NCBI RefSeq assembly: GCF_028553785.1
Contig: NZ_CP067136.1
Span: 1 to 64,000 of the forward strand
DNA from: Paracoccus fistulariae
Lineage (GTDB): Bacteria > Pseudomonadota > Alphaproteobacteria > Rhodobacterales > Rhodobacteraceae
DNA: 64,000 nt
Reading direction: 5' to 3'
Position 1 is the first letter of the stretch. The number at the start of each line of letters is the position of its first letter. The notes under the pieces were generated by a model. It did not search any database. It saw only the letters and a list, made by a program, of their open reading frames with translations, and was not told the origin of the DNA. Positions 8,635 to 16,168 of the stretch are shown here, piece by piece. Position numbers and translations under genes: made by a program.

Positions 8635-8907
8635 ATGAAGGATCGAAAGCAAGCAGCCATCCAACGACTGGCGCGCCTCGAAGGGCAGGTACGCGGGGTT
8701 GCGCGCATGATCGAAGAAGATCGCTACTGCATCGACATTCTCAATCAATCCCTGGCGATCCGATCGGCACTTTCGCAGGTCGAAATTCTAATCCTGCAGG
8801 ATCACGCGGATGACTGCGTGGACAATGCGATCCTCTCACAAGATCCCGACGTGCAGCGTCGCAAGTTCAAGGAGCTTGTGGAAGTGTTCGAGAAAGTTTG
8901 CCGGTAG
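8635..8907 (+). CDS. csoR: CsoR/RcnR-family metal-sensing repressor
   Basis: The 90-residue all-helical protein matches the CsoR/RcnR/FrmR family over its full length (RLARLEGQVRGVARMIEEDR). The Cu(I)-binding triad of CsoR is present as Cys32, His57 and Cys61. An upstream in-frame start at 8566 would prepend 23 residues not found in the family, so 8635 was chosen. The operator 90 bp upstream suggests autoregulation. On metal binding the repressor should release and allow expression of itself and the divergent DUF305 gene, and perhaps other parts of the island. Confidence 0.93.
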   Translation: MKDRKQAAIQRLARLEGQVRGVARMIEEDRYCIDILNQSLAIRSALSQVEILILQDHADDCVDNAILSQDPDVQRRKFKELVEVFEKVCR

Positions 8908-8952
8908 CCGGGAAGGGTGCAAAAAAAATACACATTTACAGTAACTTAGAGT

Positions 8953-8988
8953 GGAGAAGGTTGGATGTCAGGCCCATCCCCTCCGCCA
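8953..8988. repeat. Left copy of 36-bp direct repeat (candidate attachment site)
   Basis: This 36-bp stretch recurs at 22831-22866 in the same orientation with 34 of 36 bases identical; the two differences are G/A changes. It begins GGAGAAGGTTGGAT and ends CATCCCCTCCGCCA. The ends can pair into a hairpin (GTGGAG/CTCCGC, inner GGATG/CATCC). The last eight bases look like a tRNA-Ser acceptor end, but no T-loop or tRNA body precedes it. It lies 45 bp after csoR and just before a terminator, and marks the left edge of the P47 accessory block. Confidence 0.7.
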
Positions 8989-9014
8989 CTTGCCCTTGAG
9001 AAAGCGTTCTCCCG

Positions 9015-9038
9015 ATCCGGCTGCGGCCGGATTTTTTC
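9015..9038 (+). terminator. Rho-independent terminator
   Basis: A perfect 7-bp stem ATCCGGC/GCCGGAT with loop TGCG is followed by six T residues. It sits 108 bp downstream of csoR and 26 bp after the 36-bp repeat, so it can end csoR transcription. The rest of 9039-9161 shows no gene. Confidence 0.75.
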
Positions 9039-9161
9039 GTTGTTTTCGGGGGTTATGCAGGAGGGGCTGAGCACTGGCCCGGACGCGAGGCGGTCCGGAG
9101 GCGGTCTCTCAGGGCCGAAATTCTCCGGACCTCATGACTAGGGCATTCTGGTGTTTAGCTT

Positions 9162-9512
9162 CTAGAGGTCTGATATATGGTCTCTTTTTCGAAAACGGGC
9201 TGAACACTTCGACGCCGGGGACACTCGCAGAGATGGAACGCTAATCGAACCTGATCTCGATCTGCAGCCAGCCAACCTTTCAGCGCACCCCATTCTTAAA
9301 TTACTTTCTGGGTAGCGTTTAGGCTCACTCAACTGGTCCTGCAGGGCGAGGAAAATCGTGGCGGCGCCCAGCAGCACAGTCAAAGTCGAGGCAACAACTG
9401 GAGCACTAGAAAGTCCAAGGAGGAGAGCAATGAAGCCACCGAGCGAGGCACCGCCAATCGCGTTAAGTAAGCGAGAATCCGAAGGCGGTGAGGGATTTGG
9501 TGTATCTGTCAT
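9162..9512 (-). CDS. Small membrane protein
   Basis: The 116-residue protein starts behind an AAAGGAG ribosome-binding site. It has a short polar N-terminus rich in proline and serine, two adjacent hydrophobic segments (about 17-38 and 40-58, with little between them) and a long basic C-terminal tail. No family is recognised. Size, two closely spaced membrane segments and position directly after a peptidoglycan hydrolase gene would fit a holin-like protein, but this is inference. The last 50 residues are arginine- and serine-rich and could be an altered end. Confidence 0.5.
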   Translation of the reverse strand: MTDTPNPSPPSDSRLLNAIGGASLGGFIALLLGLSSAPVVASTLTVLLGAATIFLALQDQLSEPKRYPESNLRMGCAERLAGCRSRSGSISVPSLRVSPASKCSARFRKRDHISDL

Positions 9513-9594
9513 GTCGTCTCAACTCCTTTGATCGGATCGGATCAATGTGCTGTGACGCCTTCGCGGATGCAGCACAGCAAGGGCTTCTTGCAGT

Positions 9595-11010
9595 CTAGTT
9601 CATTACCGGCATCATGAATGCGACGAACTTGGCTGTTACGGTACCGTCACCGTCGGTCACAAGGAGCGGATATTCCTGTTTGGTAATTGTTTCCGACTGG
9701 TTTCCACCGAGAAGAGTCACATGAGTGGACGTATAATCCACTACAAAGCCTACATGTCCGGATCCAGTTTCCCAGTTGGGTTGGCTGAAATCATACCGAC
9801 GAACCCCGATACTGAAGTTCCGCGGCTCGGGCAAGCGGATGAACTGGTTCTTCCTGTTCCAGAAAAAAGAGCGTGCCCCGGGATGGTTTGTGCCAACATG
9901 TCCACTCATTTCCAGGCAATAGTTGACAAAGACGGCGCACCATTCTTCTTCATCGCCTTTCTTGGGATCAAACCAATTGGACCCCACACGGAAGTACTCC
10001 AAGATCCGCGGGTTACTCTTTGGGCCCGGCACTTCAGAGCGTTGCACCGCTGGCAATGCCGCCTCGCGGCGCGCGATGTTCATCCATTCCTCCGAAGCAC
10101 CAATCGCAGCAGAAGTGCCTTGGCCATCAGTGCCGCCGCCTGTCAGCATCTCGTCTCCGGCGAAACCGCTTGCCGGCAAATGAGGTTTCTCTTCGCCGGG
10201 CTTCCAGCCCTCCATCTTTTCAATGGCACCGATAATCGAACGTATCTGAGCGATCAGGAGCTCATCAAGGACGTCCGATCGGTTGAGCCCGGTTTGTTGG
10301 ACTACAAAGTCAACATATGCGTCCGTGTCGTTCTCGATTTTGGGCGCATAGCGGTTGATCGCGGCTTCAAGCGTCAGCGGTCCGTAGCTGCGCCCGCGCA
10401 GTAGCGCCTCAATCGCATCGCGTCCCACCTTTTTGCTTGGGAAGATTGCGAAGGATCCGTCATTTCCAATGCTGCCATTGTTCTTGGAGAATCCACCCTT
10501 TCGGATATTTCCGGGATTACAGTTGCGCCAGGATCGCGAGCCCCCTACCCGCAAGAAATCTCGACCGCCATCGTCGGTGTAGAGGATAGTCTGTGGCCGG
10601 ATCATTCGGGCGGCAACGAAAGTCGAGGGACCGCCGGTGGTTATTCGACCAGGTTGATCCATTGAGGCGACCGGCGGTTCCTTTGGCAGCTCTTCCAGAA
10701 TGTCGCTGTGTACACCCTTTCCAGAGGGAAGCGGAATGCCCAAATCCTCTGCTAGGCTTCGGACAAAAGATAGCCCCGTCTTGCTGCGGATACGTGCGAT
10801 CGCATTCTCAACCTCGCCGCGCGATGTGGCGAGTTGTGTTGCGAAAGCCTCTGCATCTGCGATCAGGAGCCGCGCTCTAAGCACCTTCATCTCCATTAGC
10901 GAACTTTGGAGATCCGCTGCGCGCGCATTGTCCTTGGTGGCATTGGCCGTTGCAAGCTCGCTTTCGAGAGTATCGACCAAAAGATGCAAATCATGGATTG
11001 AAACAGTCAT
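9595..11010 (-). CDS. Two-domain peptidoglycan hydrolase (lysozyme-like plus CHAP-like peptidase)
   Basis: The 471-residue protein starts behind GAGGAGA. Residues 1-85 are predicted coiled coil. Residues about 160-260 resemble the lysozyme-like domain of phage structural and lytic proteins (SWRNCNPGNIRKG, FAIFPSKKVGRDA, the NPGN signature). The C-terminal part (about 305-471) matches TIGR02594-type CHAP/NlpC-like peptidases, with a candidate catalytic cysteine in EEWCAVFVN and histidine in GSGHVGFVV. There is no signal peptide, so it would need a holin or a secretion system. The neighbours are a lipoprotein gene 52 bp upstream and a small membrane protein gene 82 bp downstream, all on one strand, a lysis- or release-like cassette. 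Confidence 0.7.
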   Translation of the reverse strand: MTVSIHDLHLLVDTLESELATANATKDNARAADLQSSLMEMKVLRARLLIADAEAFATQLATSRGEVENAIARIRSKTGLSFVRSLAEDLGIPLPSGKGVHSDILEELPKEPPVASMDQPGRITTGGPSTFVAARMIRPQTILYTDDGGRDFLRVGGSRSWRNCNPGNIRKGGFSKNNGSIGNDGSFAIFPSKKVGRDAIEALLRGRSYGPLTLEAAINRYAPKIENDTDAYVDFVVQQTGLNRSDVLDELLIAQIRSIIGAIEKMEGWKPGEEKPHLPASGFAGDEMLTGGGTDGQGTSAAIGASEEWMNIARREAALPAVQRSEVPGPKSNPRILEYFRVGSNWFDPKKGDEEEWCAVFVNYCLEMSGHVGTNHPGARSFFWNRKNQFIRLPEPRNFSIGVRRYDFSQPNWETGSGHVGFVVDYTSTHVTLLGGNQSETITKQEYPLLVTDGDGTVTAKFVAFMMPVMN

Positions 11011-11062
11011 CTTGCACTCTCCTCAATGCGGTTGGCGTTGCTCACAGAAATGAGACGTTGCG

Positions 11063-11905
11063 CTAATTTGCCAACTCTGCCAAACTTCCTTTAATGCTCT
11101 CCGCCACACTCTCCAGTTCGGTCAACCGTTCCTGTATTGCTTTAAGATCGACGGATGCGCGGGAGCTATTTTTGGCCGCATTAACAGCAGCTTGCAGAGT
11201 TTCTATATTGTGGTCCATCAGCACCAGCCAATCGGCCATTAATTTGCGTCGGGTAGCATCGTCGGCTCTCCCGCCAGCGGCACGCAGCATATTGTAAATC
11301 AGCGGCCCGCCTGAGCGAATATTACGCATCAAGGTGATTACAGCCTCTGAGCTTTGAGCGAGTTCTTCGGCGAAGACCCTGCGATCTCGGCCAGTCAGGG
11401 CATCCTTTGCGACCGTAGAGATGATCTCCATCACCGGAACGATGCCTTGAAGTTGTTCAGTGGATATAGCCGTTCCGGCAAGCGCAAAGGCACCGGTCGC
11501 GAGTTCATAGCTTTGTTTGGTCAGGACTCCCGCATTCTCGCCAGTAATCAGTGCCACCATAAGTTGATTATATTGAGAAATTGCGTCGAAGCTCGCGCGA
11601 TACTCGCGAGCGAGGGGTGGAGCAGAAAGATTGGTGTAGAGATACGGTCTCGATGGATCAAATTCAGCGGATGCGGCGCTGTATGCCAGTCGCGCTTGAT
11701 CCCGCTCAGCAACCTCCAGCAAATCGAAAAGTGCTTCAGAAGCCTGTCGCGACGCCGTGAACGCTTCTGTGTACTGTATAAAGCGTGCTGCACCAGGCGG
11801 TTGGGTGCAGGCAGACAATGCGAGGCAGAAGATCGCTGCAAAGCACAACGAATACCAGCGTCGAAACACGTCTAGTCTTGCATAATTACTCTTTTGCGAG
11901 GGCAT
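11063..11905 (-). CDS. Lipoprotein of unknown function, mostly helical
   Basis: The 280-residue product has a basic N-terminus, a hydrophobic segment and a lipobox (LALSAC) at about residue 32, so it should be a lipoprotein. The rest is predicted mostly alpha-helical, with a final coiled-coil-like segment (LKAIQERLTELESVAESIKG). No named family is recognised. It is the first gene of the three-gene leftward set that continues with the peptidoglycan hydrolase. In a holin/endolysin/spanin-like arrangement a lipoprotein would act at the outer membrane; that role is not supported by any motif here. Confidence 0.6.
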   Translation of the reverse strand: MPSQKSNYARLDVFRRWYSLCFAAIFCLALSACTQPPGAARFIQYTEAFTASRQASEALFDLLEVAERDQARLAYSAASAEFDPSRPYLYTNLSAPPLAREYRASFDAISQYNQLMVALITGENAGVLTKQSYELATGAFALAGTAISTEQLQGIVPVMEIISTVAKDALTGRDRRVFAEELAQSSEAVITLMRNIRSGGPLIYNMLRAAGGRADDATRRKLMADWLVLMDHNIETLQAAVNAAKNSSRASVDLKAIQERLTELESVAESIKGSLAELAN

Positions 11906-11985
11906 CTGATAGGACCCCGAAAATAATTCAACTAGATCGCGAGTTTAGCATCGGTGCACCGTTCGGCATAGTTAAAAACTTGACC

Positions 11986-12236
11986 TGCGCCTCCCACTCC
12001 GAGGGGAAGGACTCCAGCACCCCCGCGAGCGTGACCTCCGGGTGGAGATCCTCGACGGCCCTGCTGTGAAGCGGGTGCTGAGCACGGCGACGACCAGCGC
12101 GCTCTACACCGCCGCTCAGCAGACTGCTGACTGGGGCGCGCCACTCGGCCCCGGCGACACCCTCGACATCCGCATCTTCCAGCTCTCCGCCCTGGTCGGG
12201 CGGGGCGCGCCCAAGGCTGTCACGCTGAGCATCTGA
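11986..12236 (+). pseudogene. 3' fragment of GTA/phage tail baseplate 'megatron' gene
   Basis: The open frame ending at the TGA of 12234-12236 matches the C-terminus of the very large GTA_TIM/baseplate protein of Rhodobacterales gene transfer agents and related phages (RVEILDGPAVKRVLST, then YTAAQQTADWG, GPGDTLDIRI, QLSALVGRG). The native gene is well over 3 kb; only about 80 codons remain, and the frame is closed by a stop upstream at about 11974. It is therefore a truncated remnant whose start was lost at the junction with the lipoprotein-side DNA. Confidence 0.7.
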
Positions 12237-12289
12237 GGTGGCGCAATGATTTCTGGCACGGCGCGCGATCTACGTCGTAGGCTCGGGAC

Positions 12290-12670
12290 ATGCGCCCAGA
12301 GGACGAAGACAGGATTGCAGCCCAGCTTGCCAGAGTGATGGCCGTGGCATGCGTGCGCAACACGCAGCTCGAGACACTCCACGCGGGTCAGGTGCCTGCC
12401 TCGCGCACGGGCGACGGCAGCGACGTCATCGTCGTGGACGCCGACGGCAACCGCATTCCGTGGTCCGAGGTCTCGCGGATCGACGATGACGAGATGCGCG
12501 CGCTGATGCGCGAGATCGTGGATCGCCTCTACACCTTCCATCTGCGGATCGACGACCCGGCCTTCAGGGCCGAGATTGATCGCTGGGCCGCGATGACCGC
12601 GAAGTGGGACGCCCCGAAGCCCGACCCGGTTCTGTCGGCCATTCCGGCGGAGACGCCCGAGCGCGGGTAG
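12290..12670 (+). CDS. Phage/GTA tail-module small protein
   Basis: The 126-residue protein begins at an ATG 54 bp after the baseplate fragment. It is acidic and mostly helical, with no membrane segment, and resembles the short protein that lies between the baseplate protein and the DUF2793 protein in Rhodobacterales prophages. It looks intact but stranded, because both neighbours are broken. The function is unknown; a structural or assembly role in the tail tip is implied only by position. Confidence 0.55.
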   Translation: MRPEDEDRIAAQLARVMAVACVRNTQLETLHAGQVPASRTGDGSDVIVVDADGNRIPWSEVSRIDDDEMRALMREIVDRLYTFHLRIDDPAFRAEIDRWAAMTAKWDAPKPDPVLSAIPAETPERG

Positions 12671-12703
12671 CCCGCCACCTCTCTTCGCCGCGCCTTAATC
12701 CGT

Positions 12704-12728
12704 CGCCTGCCATGCAGGCGGCTTTTTT
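12704..12728 (+). terminator. Terminator-like hairpin in phage remnant
   Basis: A perfect 7-bp stem CGCCTGC/GCAGGCG with loop CAT is followed by GCTTTTTTCG. It lies between the 126-residue protein gene and the DUF2793 fragment. Confidence 0.65.
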
Positions 12729-12745
12729 CGTTCTGGAGACCGCCC

Positions 12746-12991
12746 ATGTCCGACGCCACGACCCATCTCCTTATGCCCTACATCCTCGCGGCGCAGGCCC
12801 AGAAGCATGTCACCCACAACGAGGCGCTGCGGATCCTCGACGGGCTCGTCCAGCTTTCCGTCCTCGACCGGGATCTGACCGCGCCGCCCGGCAGCCTCAC
12901 CGATGGCGACCGCTACATTGTCGCCTCGGGCGCGACGGGCGACTGGGCGGGGTGGGACCTGAACGTCGCGCTCTGGACCGATGGCGCATGA
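12746..12991 (+). pseudogene. 5' fragment of DUF2793 phage tail protein gene
   Basis: The 81 codons match the N-terminus of DUF2793 proteins of alphaproteobacterial prophages and GTAs (LMPYILAAQAQKHVTHNEAL, LDGLVQLSVLDRDL, GDRYIVASGATGDWAGW). The homology stops at about 12987, where the sequence switches to an antisense DrmB-like fragment. A matching C-terminal piece of what may be the same gene reappears at 15319-15432, so the gene appears to have been split by about 2.3 kb of inserted DNA. Confidence 0.75.
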
Positions 12992-13600
12992 ACGCCTTCA
13001 GAGCTCGGACTTCGCGCAGCCTCTCGACCGAGACCACATTTTCCAGAACTCCCTTCAGATCGTTCGGGATCTCCTGAGGCGAGATCTGGAACTCGGGGAA
13101 CTCTTCTCCATCCGGGCCGCCCGAGCGAAGCATCAGGTGCTCGTTGGGACGCAGGTCACCGGTCTTGTTGTCCAGCATTGTCAGCAGGGTCAGTATCCGC
13201 GCGGTCAGGTTTTCCGGCCTGGTGTCAGGCTCAGGCCACATGGGATGGATTCGCTTTCGCACGAAGTCCGGAAGCTGCGCCCTGTCGTCCAGCGCAATGA
13301 TGTCCGGCCAGAAATCCTCCAGCATGTCCCGGAAGGAACCACCGAACGGCGGCACGTCGAGCGCAGACTCAATCACAGGGAAATAGGCGTTCGATGCACC
13401 GCGTTGAATGGCAACAGGCTGATGGTTGCAAGGTTCTGGCTGCATCTTGAGCCAAGGTGACCTGCCGTCGCACGAAATCTTGCCCAGCGCGCCGGGCGAC
13501 AGGGCGCCATCAAGGTCGCGCTCGTCTTTCGAGGCCTTGTCGGACGTGCGGTCCCACTTACGGGTCCCGGAGCCATTGCTTTGGCGGCGCTTGAGAGTGC
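12990..13600 (-). pseudogene. Internal fragment of a DrmB-like (DISARM, DUF1998-type) gene
   Basis: About 200 uninterrupted codons on the minus strand resemble an internal part of DrmB, the DUF1998 protein of DISARM defence systems: CDGRSPWL, then RGASNAYFPVIESAL, VPPF, and later LENVVSVERLREVRAL. No start codon or ribosome-binding site fits, and both ends stop abruptly at joins, with DUF2793 sequence at about 12990 and toxin-like sequence at about 13590. No drmA, drmC or methylase gene is present. It is a stranded fragment and not a working system. The family call rests on remembered motif similarity and is moderate in certainty. Confidence 0.5.
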
Positions 13601-14423
13601 GTGGGAGATTAGCGATCAATTACGGGAGCTTACCAAACTCGCAACAGAACGTCGCCTGAACCGCGCTGCCGATATGCTCGGCGTCGATCTTGGATCGGCC
13701 GAAGGGCTCCTGGCTGCTATTGCGCACGAACTGGTGCAGGAAACGGTCAGTACCGGCTTCGGATCCAACCTGCCCAAGACCGTTGATGCGGCACGGATCG
13801 CCGGTCAGGCGGCGGCGCTTTTCGAGATGGCGAATCCCGGAGTTATTCAGAAGGTGGCGGAAGGAGATCGCGCTGCTCAACACGCGCTTGGCACATTCGT
13901 GCAGCAAGCCTACGATGCGTTCAGCGAAGGTCGGCTCCGGCTTCAGGATGGAACGATTGCCGATGGCTGGGTCGAGGTATTCCCCCAACTGGATGATTTG
14001 GGTCGCGATATTCTTGATCTGCCTGGGTTTTCGACAGAAGGTTACCGAGCACTCGGTGGCTCGTCCTCACCGCATGTTGTTGAAAGCAACGCAGATGATG
14101 AACCACGATCTCTGCCGGAGGGTGTTCCGGAAATCGATGCAGAGGGGAGGCCCGTGGAACCCGCGCCAGAGGAGCGAGGCTTGCCGAAACAAGGGCGTCC
14201 GGGAACTTGGGTTGTAGGTCCCCGTGGAGACAGACTGTATGGCCCTGACGGCAAGCCTATCAAAGACGTTGATTGGGGCCATGATCACGGTCAAGGTCAA
14301 CCCCATACCCATGAATGGATCGATGGCGTTCGCCAGCCTGGTCGGCCCGCTACTGCGGAAGAGAGTTTTTCGGGTGATGGGCGCGGTGATGACGGGTTGA
14401 TCCGTCCGGAGGATTGGAGATGA
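13581..14423 (+). CDS. Candidate polymorphic-toxin C-terminal region (orphan)
   Basis: The 280-codon frame has no clear start: the first codons overlap the end of the DrmB-like fragment, so the 5' part of a longer gene was probably lost. Residues 1-165 are helical and acidic. A linker rich in Pro/Glu follows, then a short C-terminal module at about 215-260 (GPDGKPIKDVDWGHDHG, QPHTHEW) of the kind found at the tips of secreted polymorphic toxins (x-DxDx-HxH-x-H pattern). The stop overlaps the next start by ATGA, the tight coupling expected of a toxin and its immunity gene. Toxic activity is inferred, not shown. Confidence 0.5.
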   Translation: MAALESAWEISDQLRELTKLATERRLNRAADMLGVDLGSAEGLLAAIAHELVQETVSTGFGSNLPKTVDAARIAGQAAALFEMANPGVIQKVAEGDRAAQHALGTFVQQAYDAFSEGRLRLQDGTIADGWVEVFPQLDDLGRDILDLPGFSTEGYRALGGSSSPHVVESNADDEPRSLPEGVPEIDAEGRPVEPAPEERGLPKQGRPGTWVVGPRGDRLYGPDGKPIKDVDWGHDHGQGQPHTHEWIDGVRQPGRPATAEESFSGDGRGDDGLIRPEDWR

Positions 14424-14824
14424 TCGGGTTCAAAGGGGACGAACGGTTTGCGGATGTGGAATTCGTCGGCATTCGCTACGAGCCCGTGCGGCAGGTGCTG
14501 ACGCTGCTAGTCTCTTCCGATCCGGCTGATAATTGCGAGACGGTTCTGCTTCGTGACGTCGCGGCTTTCGACGTTATCCATTTCATGCGGCAGAATGTTG
14601 TCCATTACCTCGATATCGCGCGCTTGGCTGTTACCGAGCATCAGGCGTTTGTCGATCTTGCGCGCAAGGAGGGGGCATCCATAACTTTGGCAGCTAATCC
14701 AGATCGGGATGAACTGCTTGGGGCTGTCTTCGTGCCTGCGAATGGAGCCACGATCTTTGCTCTCTGCCGTTCGATCGAGAAATATTCGAAAGACGGGCAG
14801 TCGGTTTATAGTGTCACGGCTTGA
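14420..14824 (+). CDS. Candidate immunity protein
   Basis: The 134-residue soluble protein begins at an ATG that overlaps the toxin-like gene's stop (ATGA) and has a GGAG-type ribosome-binding site inside the upstream gene. It is acidic with mixed alpha/beta character, lacks a signal peptide and matches no family I can name. Position and coupling make it the presumed cognate immunity protein for the preceding C-terminal toxin module. The neighbour on the other side is an unrelated antisense phage fragment beginning 3 bp later. Confidence 0.5.
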   Translation: MIGFKGDERFADVEFVGIRYEPVRQVLTLLVSSDPADNCETVLLRDVAAFDVIHFMRQNVVHYLDIARLAVTEHQAFVDLARKEGASITLAANPDRDELLGAVFVPANGATIFALCRSIEKYSKDGQSVYSVTA

Positions 14825-14827
14825 GCA

Positions 14828-15318
14828 TTATTGGTAAAATCGCCCCTCGACCCACTTCCCGACAACCCTCCCCGGCACCGCATCCGCCGCCCGTTCCGCA
14901 TCCCGGGCCAGGTCCAGCCGCTTGGGCAGCCTGACCTGCGGCACCAGCAGGAAGATGGGCACGGTGGTGCGCCTGCGTCCGGTTTTCGATCTGGACGCCA
15001 CGGCGCGTCCCTTGGTGTTCAGCCGCCCCTCTGCAACCAGCAGGCTTGGCCCGCGCCTGCGATAGACGAAACGCAACCGCAACCCGGTCCTTCTTTCCCA
15101 TTCGCCGGGCGTGATGCGCCCGCCGCGCAGGGATTTCCCTGCGGCCTCTGCCGGGATGGCCAGCCAGAAGCCGCCCTTCGAGCGGATCAGCGGCCCGGCA
15201 TTATGCGCGCCGACGATCATCGGCGCCTTGGACCAGACCAGCGCGGTGGCGTTCAGGCTCTCGCCCGCTTTTGGATAGGTGGTGTTGCGGATTGAGTTTG
15301 CCAGCCTGCGGGCTTCAG
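14828..15318 (-). pseudogene. DUF6441 phage tail-associated protein gene, 5' truncated
   Basis: The minus-strand frame from about 15318 to the TAA at 14828 matches DUF6441 proteins of GTA-like tail modules (NSIRNTTYPKAGESLNATAL, ALVWSKAPMIVGAHNAG, then PGEWERRTGLRLRFVYRRRG and IFLLVPQVRLPKRLDLARDA). The natural N-terminus is missing; an internal ATG at 15220 gives the longest apparent ORF (130 codons). The 5' join at about 15318 is to sense-strand DUF2793-like sequence. Confidence 0.65.
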
Positions 15319-15432
15319 ACGATGGTGTCGCTCACCACCGGTGACACCGTGGAGTTGCAGGGAAACTTCCGCGCCGCGGATGGATATTTCGCCGCCGACC
15401 AGACGTCGTTTTGGGGTGCGAAGATCGGCTGA
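15319..15432 (+). pseudogene. 3' fragment of phage tail protein gene (probably DUF2793)
   Basis: Thirty-seven codons ending at a TGA read VSLTTGDTVELQGNF, then ADGYFAADQTSFWG, the ending typical of DUF2793-type tail proteins. It directly precedes an M15 peptidase gene, as in complete prophage modules. Together with the 5' fragment at 12746 it suggests that one DUF2793 gene was interrupted between 12987 and 15319. Confidence 0.55.
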
Positions 15433-15444
15433 GGGAGGCGCGCC

Positions 15445-15747
15445 ATGGCCCCACAACGCCCGGAGGACGGCTTCGTCCGCATGCCTGAGCACGAGTTCGA
15501 GGCGATCCTCGCGCGCGCCGCCGAGGAAGGCGCCAAGCGCGCGCTCAACGAGCCGGCGCTCGACAAGCTGCAGGCGCTGCGCAACCGTCTGGGTAAGCCG
15601 CTGATCGTCCGCTCTGCCTATCGCAGCCCGGAGCACAACCGCGCCGTTGGTGGTGCGATGCGTTCCAAGCACATGGACGGTGCGGCGTTCGACATCGCCA
15701 TAGTACTCATTCCAGAAGCATGGGACAAACTCAATGATCAGCTCTGA
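15445..15747 (+). pseudogene. M15-family peptidase (phage endolysin), 3' truncated
   Basis: The frame starts at ATG 15445 and carries the front half of a peptidase M15 domain (GKPLIVRSAYRSPEHN, then SKHMDGAAFDIA), with the zinc-ligand region S-x-H-x-x-G-x-A-x-D visible. Homology ends at about codon 86 (nucleotide 15702); the last 14 codons are unrelated and the second zinc-histidine segment is missing, so the enzyme should be inactive. In intact prophages it cleaves D-Ala-D-Ala peptide cross-links. It ends the phage-tail remnant next to the P47 operon. Confidence 0.7.
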
Positions 15748-15808
15748 CGCACCACGAGAATCGGTATGCGCGACTGGGCACATGGGTTCTGACCAATGCA
15801 TATTGGTA

Positions 15809-16144
15809 TCAGAGCGCGCCGAGCGCCTCGGCTTGTTGGGGCAGGGCTTTCTTGAGCGCGGCCAACGGGTCGCGATAGAAGAGATCGGCGTGCTCGGCGC
15901 TGGTTTCGAGCCACTGGAAGACCGCGTCCTCCTGTCCGGATATGAGGGAAAAGAGCGCCCGTGCCTTTGCAGCCTTCGGATCGCCGACCTCGTCGAGTTG
16001 CTCGATTATGGCGCTTTCCTCGGGCTTGGAGGGCATCGCGGCCCCGGCCTCCCGGATCTCGAAGTACTGCGCGCAGGGTTGGCCGGGTACGTTGTCGGAC
16101 GGCACCCTAAGGCGCGAGAAACGGCCGTCGAAATCCTGTGTCAT
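15809..16144 (-). CDS. Small unknown protein, last gene of the P47/OrfX operon
   Basis: The 111-residue protein starts at the second of two ATGs (16144), which is correctly spaced from AAAGGA; the first ATG at 16150 abuts that site. It is acidic with a helical C-terminal half (FSLISGQEDAVFQWLET, then FYRDPLAALKKALP). I recognise no family; the second half faintly recalls leader or LigA-like helical folds. It follows the PixA-like genes by 18 bp on the same strand and so is part of the operon. It may be a partner or cargo of the PixA/P47 proteins (inference). Confidence 0.5.
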   Translation of the reverse strand: MTQDFDGRFSRLRVPSDNVPGQPCAQYFEIREAGAAMPSKPEESAIIEQLDEVGDPKAAKARALFSLISGQEDAVFQWLETSAEHADLFYRDPLAALKKALPQQAEALGAL

Positions 16145-16168
16145 GAACATTCCTTTCGGTTTGTGGCG

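Noticed and set aside
8953..8988. 36-bp repeat read as the 3' end of a tRNA-Ser gene
   Set aside because: The CTCCGCCA end fits, but there is no TTCRA T-loop and no tRNA body upstream at either copy.
12990..13600. Functional DISARM system
   Set aside because: Only an internal DrmB-like fragment is present, without drmA, drmC or a methylase.
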